A DNA stretch of 39,858 bases from Spirogloea muscicola (lineage: Eukaryota; Streptophyta; Zygnematophyceae; Spirogloeales; Spirogloeaceae): positions 1 through 39,858 of the forward strand of contig WELB01000158.1 of the NCBI GenBank assembly GCA_009602725.1. Reading direction: 5' to 3'. Positions 8,227 through 18,086 of the stretch are shown piece by piece. The position numbers and the translations under genes were made by a program. The notes under the pieces are model-generated. The model saw only the letters and a list, made by a program, of their open reading frames with translations. It made no database searches and was not told the origin of the DNA. Position 1 is the first letter of the stretch. Each line of letters begins with the position of its first letter.

Positions 8227-10300
8227 ATGGGCGGCAGTGGCGACCGAGACGAGGCATCGGCCACCCGCATGGACATGGCCCCGGCGTTCGCCGCAGCGGA
8301 CCCGTTGATTGGGGCCGCCACCACTGCCGGGCTGGTGGAGCTCCAGCGCCAGCAGCACGAGCAGCGCCAGCGGCTTGAGCACCTTGAGGTACGACAGCCA
8401 GGCGTGTCTTAGGCAGTCAGTCAGTCTCCCATGCAGACTATCACAGTACTCGGCCAGCTTCGCCAGCCTTGGCTGGTCAGGTGTTTGCACCTTCAAGCAC
8501 CTGTTACTGAGGTTGGCCGGCTGACCACCGTGAGGGCTGTCCGTCTTCTCGTGGCTTGCCGTGGTGCTGCAGCTGCAGCTGCAGCTTCGTGAGCAGGTGA
8601 CGCTGCAGCTGCAAAAGGAGGCGCAACGCGATACATGCAACCTGCAGTACATGTTCGATCAGCAACAGCTGGCTGCGAGCTCTGCGCTCGCCTCCAGCAG
8701 AGCTGCTTGCGGCCGCAACACTCTGATATTGGGGGGCAAGGCGCAGGCAGACCTGCTGGATGGCCGTGGCAGAAGCAGCAGGGGCGCCAGCATCAGTGGC
8801 ACTGGCGGCGGCGTCAAGGGCAGGGAAGGAAGCACTGTTGTGGCCGCGGCACCAGCCGAAACGGAGATACCGGCGGCAGCCTCAGCAAGCAGCATGAGAG
8901 ACGTGCTACCAGCATTTGACAGGGCAGATGCACCACCTGGGGCTGCCGACACTGCGAGCTCGCATAGCGGCGGCGGCGGCGCTGGTGGCCATGGAGGCGG
9001 CCGCTACGGGGTAGCCACTGGAAGAGGTTCACCATTACTGCAGCCACTGCCCTCGGAGCTGAGCCAGGTAATGGAGCGGCTGGCCCTGGCGCATGGAGAC
9101 TCGTGGAGCTTCCAAGTAGTGCGTGAAGTCGTGAGGCCCGGCGCGGCAGCGGTGCTGGCAGAGGTCACCGTCGGTGCCGCGACCCGTCAGCAGTGGGGAG
9201 CTGCCGAGGCTGCGGCAGTGGCGGCAGGAGAGGGTGGCGACGACATCGGCATCGTGCTGCTGCCGGCCGCAACAGCACAGGCCCTGGCGAACGCCGCGCT
9301 GCTGTTCCTCCCCTCTGCTGGGCTGCCAGCGGTTGAGGCTGTGCACCAGCCAGCTGCCGCTCCTCTCAGCACCGCAGTCATGCAGAAGGAAGCAGTGGAA
9401 CGGACGGCAGCATTGCCCGCGGCGGTGGTGGCTGCAATGGCAGCCAATGGAGGACCGCAAATAGCAAGCTACGCCGACCAGCTTGGCTCCTTCCACTTTG
9501 ACGATGCCATTCCTCCCTGCAACACAGAGCAAATAATAGCGGCAGTGGAGGCGATGGCGGTGTTCAAGGCGGTGGCGGCGGAAAGGGCGGCAGCGGCGGT
9601 AGACATGCAGGACGGCAAAGAGCAAGCTTTGCCGACCTGCGTGGCTCCTTCCAATGTGACAATCCGTTCTTCTCCGCCGACGGTTGTTGTCCATGATGTC
9701 AACAGCATGGCACTGCTCAATGTATCAAGTGCCGGGCTCGTTCCTCACAACCCATTGGAGGGGACAACATGGCATGGCATGGCATGGGACCTGGCACCTG
9801 CTTCATCGCTGCCAACGGCGGTGGCCAAGACGAGCTCTGGCGGCCAGCTTACTGGCAGCATTGGCCTGGGATCGTCAGCAGCAGAAGCTCAAGCACAGGG
9901 GCCCATGCCCACCTCAGCAGACCCCTTGCTGGACACTTTGACGACGGCGGCTAGGCTGCCCTTGCAACCTCCACTGCCAAGCTTAAGCTTTGGAAGCTCA
10001 AGCTCCGGAGGGTCCTCAGGCCTCGTCCCAGCGCCGTGCCTGTTGCCATCATCTTTATCAGTCCAGGATAATTCCCAGCCCGAGCTGCTAAGCGATCTGT
10101 CTCTCCTGCCTACTGGTCCTCTTGCGTCGCCAACGCATGCTCCCAGTACCAACCCTGGGAGCAAGTTATCGCCTAGCAGCTCATTGACCACTGCACAGTC
10201 CCCTGCTTCAAGTCATTTCAGAATACGTAGACCGAAGGTTAGTCACCCGTCTTTCGTTGCCCTCTGGATGTTGTCGTCGCTTTATGGCATGTTAGTATAG
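8227..10300 (+). CDS. Regulator-like gene, copy 2 (coiled coil plus W-x-F-x-VV domain)
   Basis: Exon 1 is 8227-8388 (54 codons, MGGSGDRDEA to LEHLE; donor GAG/GTACG, phase 0). Exon 2 starts at 8573 or 8579 (both CAG acceptors keep frame) and is open to the donor AAG/GTTAGT at 10237, or unspliced to TAG at 10300. The splice joins ELQRQQHEQRQRLEHLE to LREQVTLQLQKEAQRD and LQYMFDQQQ, a pattern like the MYB-CC LHEQLE coiled coil. A conserved block, ELSQVMERLALAHGDSW with FQVVREVVRPG and LAEVTVGAATRQQWG, is shared with copy 1 and vaguely recalls Rad52-type annealing proteins; that similarity is weak. The rest is Ala/Ser/Pro-rich linker. A third exon (10508) would give ILVTSDAWARLVDLF then stop, so the receiver part is lost here; it lies inverted downstream. 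Probably nuclear; function unknown. Confidence 0.6.
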
Positions 10301-10507
10301 CTTAATTGTTCAGCGATCCTCAGTGACATCAATATCTAGTCTAGCTTAAGTTGTACAGAAGCCGCAGTTTTGTGTGTTTCTAAGACGTATCGTGCCTATG
10401 CCAAGGAGTCAAGAATGGGAAGCAACATTGTTTGGTCACGCAGGTGAAATTTGAGACTTGCCTGATGAAGGCTTTGTATTGTACGTGCTGTTTGAGAGCT
10501 TGTGCAG

Positions 10508-10925
10508 ATTTTGGTCACTAGCGACGCATGGGCTCGATTGGTCGACCTCTTTTAGCCGCTTGCATGACGGCTAAGGCAGCAGGTGAGCAGCCAGACATTT
10601 GTGCCGCGGTCTTGCAGGACCTGCATGCTTTCCCCGTGTCTGCATTGTTGCCAATCTTCGCCTATAATTTGCCTTGTAACTTTATGCCGGCGGTGCCTTG
10701 GTTGCCCCCTAGGACCGGTTGCCGGGGCAACAAGCCTCTTCTTTAGTCATGCCGACTTGCTGCTGTCGACACGGGGTTCCTGAGTGTACATGGAACGGTC
10801 GGACAATCTGCATAGCTACTTCTGTGTCGAGTGGTGCGCCTTTTCACGCTAGTGTCTCCTTGAGACCTTGCCTACTCCTTTTAGCTGGCTTTTTACAGCC
10901 GCCGCCTCCTCTTGTAAGAGCTTCA
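10508..10925 (+). other. Truncated exon 3, LINE end and tail
   Basis: 10508-10555 is the start of the receiver exon (ILVTSDA) followed by a stop. From about 10740 the sequence SHADLLLSTRGS-stop is a minimal LINE C-terminus. At about 10880 TAGCTGGCTTTTTACAGCC is a hairpin tail. The homology with copy 1 therefore ends near 10530, where a retroelement insertion replaces the rest of the gene. Confidence 0.55.
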
Positions 10926-11039
10926 TTCCTGTGAAATAAAGACCAGCAACTTGCTGGCAAACTCAGACTGAATTGAACCTCTACGTGGACATTCGGCCCG
11001 GCTTTGGTGCTCACACGTCAGCAAGGACAAGCCTTCTGT

Positions 11040-12740
11040 AGATCGAATGGCTTCAAGCTTGTCCAGTGAATGCTCTGTGGGAGCTGCTGAGGTAGGTGCG
11101 TCGAAGCTGACCCCACTGAACAAGCTTACGTACAGTGATAAGAGGAAGAGAAGACCTTCTATGCTTCACGATGATGTTGTCATGCTCAACTGCGACCAGG
11201 AGATGCCCCACAACAATATCATGACTTGCGTGACTTGTGTCGACAACAGTAACTCCAGGCATATCCCTTCGTTAAAGCTATAAGCCCTTTGTATAAAACA
11301 ACGCAATAGCCCCAAAGCTTGGTTTGGATGGTCAGAGCTTCTTCTCCATTCAAAGGCACAGAGTACACGAGGGGCGTAAAAACCACCATCCCTCTATTAC
11401 ATCAGTGTTACTCGCATACGCTATTACTAAGGGTGCAAGGAGACACCGGAAGAAGTGCCTCCTGGCGCCATCTGACATGTATCACACAGCACAAGACGCA
11501 CCTGAGCTTCGCAACTTTGCAGGACCATGGCCAACAGCTAAGCAGTATTTCGCCTTGCTATATGAATGCCATAAAGCCGTTGAATGGTCTAGTGAAGTCT
11601 GCAATGTCTCCTCGCTTCATTTCAGCTCGTCTTTTCCTTGAGGGCGGTTTGTATGTTGTCAAGTAGTTACAAATCTTGCCAGCTGTGTGCTCATTGATCG
11701 AATGTCCCCAGAAAGCTGAGTAACCTGATGTAGCGTACCTTTCCTGCAAGTGACAGCCCAGATGTCAGCACGAAACTCCAACACGGGAGTCCGCTTGCAG
11801 GGCCTTGTTGTGTCAAGTCTAACAAGCTTGCAAGTACATGACAGACTCAAGGAACTATTTGGCGCTATTTGGGCACCACGACTCATGCTCACGGAGATGC
11901 TGACACCAAGCAAACGCATGGCCCCCGTGGTGCTGAAACAGCCATCATTACCAGGTCAGCACGCTTCACAGTTGCGGAGATGCCAATAATGGGCTTCTGT
12001 GGGAGGTTGTGATTCGCTTCGTATTGTCTGACCAGCTGGCACGTGTAAAAGCCCGTCTTGACTTTAAGCCTTCACATGAGAATGCAAGCAGATAGTTACC
12101 ATCTGGCTATTCATGAAGCTATTGAATATTGATGTTGCTAACATTGACGACGAGTCACAAGATCATAGCACTGGCTTTGTATGCGGCCCAGGTAACACGG
12201 ACAGCATAAGGCGTAGCAGAGACGTAACTACGACTAGTTCATCATTACTATACCGTTCATCAAGAAGAAGGGCGTCAATTCTCTCTCCCCTCAGAATCTT
12301 GCAGATCACGTCTGCCCATGCCATGACCTCAAACTCAACTCTGTCACCAAAGTCAGACGACAGTCAGTCAGTCGAATACATGTCAGTTGTGAATTTGACA
12401 TACTGCATTTGTCACACGTATCTGAAGTAGTCACCAAAGAAATGAAACGACATGGAATGGAGTGGGATGCAATTAATACAAGAGGATTGCAGTGCAGATT
12501 TGAGAATTGCAAGTCGAATGCGTTGCAGACTGACACCACATGCAGCGGCCAGATATCTCTGAAAGTAGCAATTATCTGAAGCTGAATTTGATGTATCCAC
12601 TTCGTCCTCACTGCATTGCCCACTTGAGGTGCGTCAAGACAGTACTTGTCCAGTGCATGCTCGACATTCCTGACATTGTCAGGTTCCGCGAAAGTCTTCT
12701 GCTCGTGAACAGACTCAACCCCTGCAGACTGGTCGGCCAA
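11040..12740 (-). pseudogene. Receiver-domain-like exons, copy 2, inverted
   Basis: Reverse-oriented homologue of 2196-3540, extended at its 3' side. Reading the minus strand: EHALDKYCLDAPQ (about 12670-12620), DALLLDERYSNDEL (about 12280), NLPQKPIIGISATVKRADL (about 11990), GYSAFWGHSINEHTAGK with YLTTYKPPS and KRRAEMKRGDIA (11749-11558), then a further exon VVDTSHASHDIVVGHLLVAV with EHDNIIVKHR (about 11260-11165) that could be the start of a second receiver domain. Stops and frame changes lie between the pieces. The inverted block directly abuts the LINE at 12741. Receiver identity is inferred from motif order. Confidence 0.5.
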
Positions 12741-14580
12741 TGTGAGCACCTCAATCGGGGCAGCTTAGGCGACCGCATGCCTCACCTGCGACGCAGGTGT
12801 AGTGGCAAGCCTCGCGGCTCCTGTCCGCTACCAGGCTTCCTTCACCCGCCAGCTGCCTTGCATCAGGCGACGCTGTCCTTCCGCTACGGTGGCCTCCGCT
12901 TCCGCCCGCTCGCCCGCGCATGCATGGCGGCGTACCTGACCAGCAGTGCTGGTCGCCGCTTTGGAGTACCAGCGATTTCCCGTACACGGACGACGCTCGC
13001 TGGAGCAGGCGGTGGTTAAAAGAGTATTGGACGCGATGCCATTCCGGCGTCGCTCAGCTTGGCCTACCAGGAGATGCTGGCTGAGCACCCGGACCTCGCC
13101 GAAAAGGCGGTCACTTGTGAGCATCTCGCGCTCACCACCAATGTGCGCATTCAGGCGCGCTACAAGGCCGAGCTGGAGAAGGGGGCCTTCGCGGCCGCCG
13201 TGCATCAGGTGTGCTTGCCGTTGTAGTTGACCACTTTGCCTTCCATTATTACAAGTACACGATTGTTTTCTGCCCTGCAGCTCCTTCCGGAGCCCGACCT
13301 GCGAGGGCGCACTCTGCAGCCGTCAGCCTCCTCACCTGGGGCAGCACCGTGGCTGCTGGCCCATCCCCTCAACGACGAGCTCCGCATCCCGGCCGAGGCC
13401 TTGCGATTAACCGTCCACTGGCTCCTTGGTCCTTGCTGCATCTGGGTCTAGGCGGAGTGCCTCTTCCCCAGCTACGAGTTACTCGGACTTGCTGCTGCGC
13501 ACTCGTGGGTACTGATCTTCCAGCTGCGTCGTCTCGTGGTTAGGCTGTGTACTTTTTCATTTCGGCACCTTGTTGGCTCTTTGCATCTCGTCCATTCTTG
13601 TTGGGTGGCCTTTCCCAGCCCCTCTTATCTATGGGCGAGCAATACCTATCTTCTTGATCTGCCGCCCTGCCTTCAGGGTTGTTGCAGTGCAAATGTGGCG
13701 AGTAGAGGGCCGAGGCTGCTGAGCTAGCTGCGCACGTCCTCCGGTGTGCGCACGGTTGAGAGCGGACGGCAGCTCACGACCTCCTCCTCAACGTAATGCA
13801 CGGCATCTTTAGTTTGGGCTGGCTTCTCACAACCACTGCTGTAAATCTGGAAGCGTTCTTGTCCTTTGTGGAAAAGGGCTTCACGCTTGGCTCGAGTACA
13901 CATCGGTCATGCCAATCCAGCAGAAGGACAACGGCCTCCACGCCCGGCGATCGACCTGCTGGCCACTCCACTGGCTGGTGGACCGCACTTTATTGCGGAC
14001 GTGGTGACGACTTATGCGTTCGACCTGGCCAACCTTACTGTATCTGCCTCAAGGCAGGGCAAGTAGTTGTCAGTGGGCTGGAGGCTAGGAGGCAAAATGA
14101 GCTGATTATATGCCAGAGACGACTTATTCCCCCTTACCATCGACGTCCACGGGGCGTTCGGGGCTCTGTGGCTCGAGCTCCTACACGGGCTAGAGCGCAG
14201 CGCTGTGTTAGGACGTTACTACAGAGCAGGCCGACTTCCACGAAGCAGGCTCTTTCGCTCAGGTATATCGCATGCGCCTCTGTATCTCCGCAGCAGTCAA
14301 TGCACACGCGTTGCAACTGCGTGCTGGGCGCGCTGTGGCTGCAGCCTCTGTTTATAAACAGAAGACCCGCTACTGGGAGACTAGTTTCTCTGACCTGCGG
14401 CTGCTCAACAGGGAAAATTTTTAACACCCACTGGCCACTTGAGTCGCTGTGGGCTTTAGCTCTTTTCTGGCCCCTTCGAACATAGTTCAGCATATTTCTG
14501 GGCTGGCCAATCATAGCCAATCGCCACCTACTGGAATAGTCATTCATTTTTAGATCTGCTCAACGTAACCCACGTCCACA
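12741..14580 (+). mobile_element. LINE copy, long (about 1.84 kb), 5'-truncated and decayed
   Basis: Pieces in order: ATLSFRYGGLRFRPLAR with CMAAYLTS (segment following the polymerase), SLAYQEMLAEHPDLAEKAVT, EHLALTTNVRIQARYKAELE, an intron-like segment (13209-13280), LLPEPDLRGRTLQPSASSPG, AEALRLTVHWLLG, LPPCLQG (13660), an inserted hairpin tail (about 13808-13868), LATPLAGGPHFIADVVTT, FPLTIDVHGAFGALWLELL, AQVYRMRL-like and SDLRLLNRE, then a UTR with the hairpin GGGCTGGCCAATCATAGCC near 14490. It is the sister of 4455-6300. Frameshifts and stops make it non-coding. The protein clade is recognisable from the Cys/His plus R-x-D endonuclease layout. Confidence 0.82.
13209..13280 (+). other. Intron-like segment inside the LINE coding region
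   Basis: The 72 bases start GTGTGCTTGCC and end CCCTGCAG, between codons for AAAVHQ and LLPEPD. The LINE copy at 27333-28480 is continuous here (TTAVLQ-LPEADL). The 5' part resembles the type g tail (GATGTGCTTGCCTTTGTAC) seen at 14745-14805, 28598-28680 and 31985-32045. In the sister copy (4854-4920) the GT has become AT. Confidence 0.5.
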
Positions 14581-14739
14581 TTGTAAGGGCGAACGCCGCG
14601 CTTCGACCGAAATTTGGAGCGTACGCAACGGCCGTCTTCGTTTACTGGGGCCGCTCGCCTAAGGATCAATACCTGTTGGGCGGTGCCAGAAACGCGCGCC
14701 GAGGCGTTCCATATGCGCGCGGGGAGTTGGATAGAAATT
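14581..14739. other. No feature recognised
   Basis: Short GC-balanced spacer without coding or repeat signal that I can identify. Confidence 0.4.
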
Positions 14740-15770
14740 ACAGTGTATTAGAAAGAAATGTAGGCCAAATGGTCAAGTACAAAGGCAAGCACATCTAAAG
14801 ATCTACATAACCTACAGCAGAATGACCCGCTCAATAACCACGGGTCAAAACATAAAGGTCACTACTCGATGCATGAATACTAGATGCCAGAAACGGAGCC
14901 CTTCTGCCACCAACTAGAGCACGCCCAGCTTTTTGGTGCAAGGCACTAGCATGAGCATGCTGCAAACAGGCTGAAACTCGTCGTCGCAAGAGCGACAGAT
15001 ATGCAGCTGGCAAGCCCATCTCAGCTGGAAACATATCTGCACGTCGAGTGTAGCCTAGATTGGCAATGTTCTGAAGGAGAGTGTGGAAGCGAGGACCCAG
15101 ACAGCCAAAGATGTCGATTGCCGCTGGCAGGAGTGATCGCATTGGGGGTAATCGGAGTAATGCCGCAGTTTTCTTTGTTCTGCTCCGCCCACTGCGTGCC
15201 CAGCAATGTGTGTTGATGCTGGGCATTTATATGCCTCCGTAACAACAACATCGACCAGGGCCCGTGGTCCTCCACCAGGTTGAACGCCCACAATGTCAAG
15301 TGTGCGGTGATGATGACGTCCCTGGGCGTCCGTGGTGATAGGCATGATATTATTGACTCCCACGACCGCACGGAAGCCGGCGTCGCGCATCAAGCCCGCC
15401 AGGGTATCACGAAGGAGGTTGTGAATGCCTACCACTTCTGGTCCAGTGGGGCATCTCAGCATGTGAGTGGCGAGCACAGCACCCTCTGCACGGAAGCCGC
15501 ACTCGCATTGGCGCACCCCAATCAGGCAATTAGGTGGGAGGCCGAGGAAGAGTTGAAGCGATGTCCGAAAGGCCTCGGAGCTGATGCTGAAGGCGTTCAC
15601 GACGGGGGGAGAGGTGATCCAGTCAGTGGCACCAGGTGTGGCCAGAGAAGTAAGTCTTGCCAGGCTCCTTGGGTTGTTCTGAATCTCTGGCAGCCTCCTC
15701 AACCTTCTGCGTCGTTCGTCTTCCGTGGAGTTGGAGAGCCCGACGTGGGGGGCAGCCCCCAACGTCGGGC
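14740..15770 (-). mobile_element. LINE 3' copy, divergent subfamily with type g tail
   Basis: On the minus strand: RRLRRLPEIQNNPRSLARL, LPPNCLIGVRQCECGFR with LATHMLRC (intact C-x-C ... H-x3-C), LLRDTLAGLMRDAGFRAVV, HHRTLDIVGVQPGG, RALVDVVVTEAYKCP, EQRKLRHYSDYPQ, a frameshift near 15150, then AAIDIFGCLG and SSDLYVLTRGY with a stop at 14839. Behind the stop come TCATTCTGCTGTAGG and the type g tail (GATGTGCTTGCC ... GGCC-ATTT-GGCC, then TACATTTCTTTC). Apart from one frameshift this is among the better preserved copies. The subfamily differs clearly from the 27414 copy, showing several LINE lineages. Confidence 0.85.
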
Positions 15771-15771
15771 T
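15736..15771. repeat. Imperfect inverted repeat
   Basis: AGCCCGACGTGGGGG and CCCCCAACGTCGGGCT form a near-perfect stem with one bulged A. The right half (GGGGCAGCCCCCAAC) recurs at about 28507-28530. Confidence 0.7.
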
Positions 15772-15834
15772 TGCTGGCGGGGAGGAAGCTGTGTATTCTT
15801 TTGAAACACTTTCCCTCCACATTCCTGCCCTCAG

Positions 15835-15990
15835 AGCAAGAAGTGGCTATCCCAATGGGGGCAAGGGCTGTGAAGAAAGAAATGCTCGCTGTGAAAGAAG
15901 TGGCTCTCCTGATGGGGGCAAGAAATTGCACGCCCATGAAGAGAGGCTGGCAAAAGCCAGCCCAAGGAAAGAAAGTGCTCAACCATAGAA
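15835..15990 (-). repeat. Cluster of three hairpin tails (b, b, c-like)
   Basis: Two truncated type b ends (CAATGGGGGCAAGGGCTGTG at about 15853; GATGGGGGCAAG at about 15915) and one complete short hairpin GGCTGGCAAAAGCCAGCCC at about 15948-15966, all in minus orientation. Confidence 0.65.
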
Positions 15991-16051
15991 ACGACAGCCC
16001 TTGCTGTGAGGGGTTGTGTGAGCCAGCCCGAATTGTTAAAATTTTCCTGAA

Positions 16052-16131
16052 TTGACAAGCTTCTAAGGTGGCCAAATGACGGAGAGGGTAGCAGGCCCCT
16101 CCGTCATTTGGTCCCATTAGAAGCTTGTCAA
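16052..16131. repeat. 33-bp inverted repeat, 14-base loop
   Basis: Left arm 16052-16084 starts TTGACAAGCTTCTAA; right arm 16099-16131 ends TTAGAAGCTTGTCAA; 30 of 33 positions pair. Each arm continues outward into a type b-like hairpin tail (GAGCCAGCCC side at about 16019, GCTGGCTTTTCACAGCCC side at 16142), so this is a head-to-head pair of LINE tails. A single arm (CCGTTATTTGGCC) recurs near 29871. Confidence 0.85.
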
Positions 16132-16137
16132 CTTATT

Positions 16138-16440
16138 CACGCTGGCTTTTCACAGCCCTTGCCCCCATTGAGTAGCTATTTGAGTCGCTGTGTCCTTCAG
16201 CGCTCTTCTGGCTCCATTGGGAGTGCCACTTACTCTTTTCTGGCCCCTTTGAACTACATTGAGAAATCCACTTCTTTTTGGCTTTGGATATTGTCCATTC
16301 TTTTTGGGCTGGCTTGGCCCTGCCTCTCTTCTCTAAGGGCGCGCCATTGTCTCTCTGTCTCAGAGCAGCTATCCAGGAAATGCCGCTTGCTGATATCAAA
16401 AGAGCGGCTGTGATAGCCAGGCACATCCAGGGCAGCGTCA
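16138..16440 (+). repeat. Mixed LINE tails upstream of the 412-aa ORF
   Basis: Type b at 16138-16180, a c-like hairpin at about 16304-16350 (TTTTGGGCTGGC ... GGGCGCGCCATTG), and a minus-strand type d remnant at 16376-16415 (GCTGATATCAAAAGAGCGGC). Confidence 0.65.
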
Positions 16441-16479
16441 GACGTCGTCCCAATCCCGGAGGAGCCGATCATCCCTCCC

Positions 16480-16617
16480 TCCTCCCTGCATGCATGCCCC
16501 AGGGCCCCAGAGCTTGCCGACGGCGCCGCCGCCACCGCTAGCGCCGCCGCCGCCGCCGCGCCGTCGCCGCCGACGAGCCCAGCCAGCGCCGGTCGTCGAG
16601 CCTACACCTGCCCCGCC
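16480..16617 (+). promoter_or_regulatory. Repeated GC-rich 5' module
   Basis: CTGCATGCATGCCCCAGGGC, GAGCTTGCCGACG, GCC runs and GAGCCCAGCCAGCGCCG are shared, in the same order, with 31340-31504. Both run straight into an ATG with a MGD-x-x-RDEAAEV reading. It behaves as the 5' end of a repeated unit; promoter activity is inferred only. Confidence 0.5.
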
Positions 16618-17856
16618 ATGGGCGATGGCGATCGAGACGAGGCGGCGGAGGTCCAAAACCCGCTGCCTGACGCAGAAGGCGGCGGCGGCGGCGAGCCTCC
16701 GCCACCCGCGGGCGAGCCGCCGCTGAGCACAGCGGCGCATGCCTGGATGCAGCCCGCCTCCGTTGCGAGCAACGCCGCCGTTGCTGCCGTCGCCACCATC
16801 ATCGTCGCCGCTGAGCCGGAAGAGCAGCCGAAGCAGCCTGTCCCGCAACCTCTGCTGGCCCACGAGCCTCCCAAGGCCGAGGGGGAGGAAGTGGCCAAGA
16901 AACGGAAGAATGATGATGCACTGGCGGGTGCAGCGGAGCGTGTGAAGGACAAGGGGAAGGCCCCAGCGATAGATGGGTCAAGGAGGGATACGAATGCGCC
17001 ACTGAACGCCATCATCGCAGGCCAGAGAGAGAGCAGTGCGAGGCTGAGCGACGAGCAGGAGGCGAGGCTGGCGGAGGCACGGGTCCATTGCAGCAAGGAG
17101 TTGGAGACTTGCAACTCACGTCAGATGACGTCGATGCGGGGCAGTAAGTACTTGGGCAGCGATAGCGCGGGCAATCCGCAGGTCTTGCTTGAAGGTAGGC
17201 TGAACCTCGTGGGCCATGACAAGTACCAAGTCTGCCTGTCCGACCCCCCTCGCAAGATCGCTGTCGGTGACAGGGTCCTGGTCTTCAGGGACGTCGGAAT
17301 AAAGTACGAGGACGGGTCCGTCACCACGGAGATAGTCTGCGACGACGTCATCATCGAACCATTGGACTCAGTAGCCCTGGGCAAGATTGAGGAATTCAAG
17401 GGGGTCTTCGATAGGCAAACGGGGGCTGACTACTGCAGGTTGGGCTTCCCCGTCCAGGACTTCACCAAGATTTTAGACTCCATGGCCACGGTGAGGCCGA
17501 GCATGAAGGGCACACTGCAGGTGGCTGCCTGGCACTATTGGGCCGTCTCGAGCTGGGGTGTGAGCGGCTGCGACACCGGCGATTTCCTGTGGAGAAAGGG
17601 CGACAGCGCCATGTCCAGCAGCAACCAGCCCTTCATCCATTCGTCCATTTTCAAGGGCAGGTCACTGAGAGGCACAGCCACAATTGCCATCTCGATCCAC
17701 TCGCCGCTCTTGATCAAGGATAACATTGAGGACGAGGACTTAAATCATAGCAGGTTCGGATTTCAGCTGCTGCGCTTCACGCTCCGTGATGTGGCGGATG
17801 CGCCGTGGCGCGTCCAGACCCAGATCGCCGGCTCGGTAGTGGAGCAGCAGGGATAG
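16618..17856 (+). CDS. 412-aa protein of unknown family in a LINE-tailed unit
   Basis: An uninterrupted ORF from ATG to TAG. Residues 1-110 are acidic and Pro/Ala/Gly-rich (MGDGDRDEAAEVQNPLPD) with a basic patch KKRKNDDALAG that could be a nuclear signal. Residues 140-165 (SDEQEARLAEARVHCSKELE) could form a short helix. Residues 185-410 look globular: EGRLNLVGHDKYQVCLSD, VGDRVLVFRDVGIKYEDG, VAAWHYWAVSSWGVSGCDTG, RGTATIAISIHSPLLIKDN. I do not recognise the family. The N-terminal third recurs, broken, at 31505-31964. Downstream, 18087-18175 is a type d LINE tail, so the ORF may belong to a retroposed or non-autonomous element. The alternative is a host gene beside an unrelated tail. No introns are visible. 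Confidence 0.65.
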   Translation: MGDGDRDEAAEVQNPLPDAEGGGGGEPPPPAGEPPLSTAAHAWMQPASVASNAAVAAVATIIVAAEPEEQPKQPVPQPLLAHEPPKAEGEEVAKKRKNDDALAGAAERVKDKGKAPAIDGSRRDTNAPLNAIIAGQRESSARLSDEQEARLAEARVHCSKELETCNSRQMTSMRGSKYLGSDSAGNPQVLLEGRLNLVGHDKYQVCLSDPPRKIAVGDRVLVFRDVGIKYEDGSVTTEIVCDDVIIEPLDSVALGKIEEFKGVFDRQTGADYCRLGFPVQDFTKILDSMATVRPSMKGTLQVAAWHYWAVSSWGVSGCDTGDFLWRKGDSAMSSSNQPFIHSSIFKGRSLRGTATIAISIHSPLLIKDNIEDEDLNHSRFGFQLLRFTLRDVADAPWRVQTQIAGSVVEQQG

Positions 17857-18086
17857 GCTTCGTACAACAGGACTGCCAGGTACAAAAGAATTCGCCCCTG
17901 GTGCCGCATCTGGCACCCGAAGTTATGCCTTTCACAACTACAGAGGCGAGCACTGGCACCACCGACTTCCTATGACGCTCACGTTCTACCTGCCACGGTC
18001 CCACATGGCTTGGCAGGCCAAGGGCGCTGGCATCCACAATCCGAATCCTCAAAACATCCATCATCGCTGTGTAATAATCAAGAGTG

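Noticed and set aside
9765-9786. GGCAT repeated several times
   Set aside because: A short pentanucleotide slippage inside an Ala/Ser-rich exon; no sign of a function.
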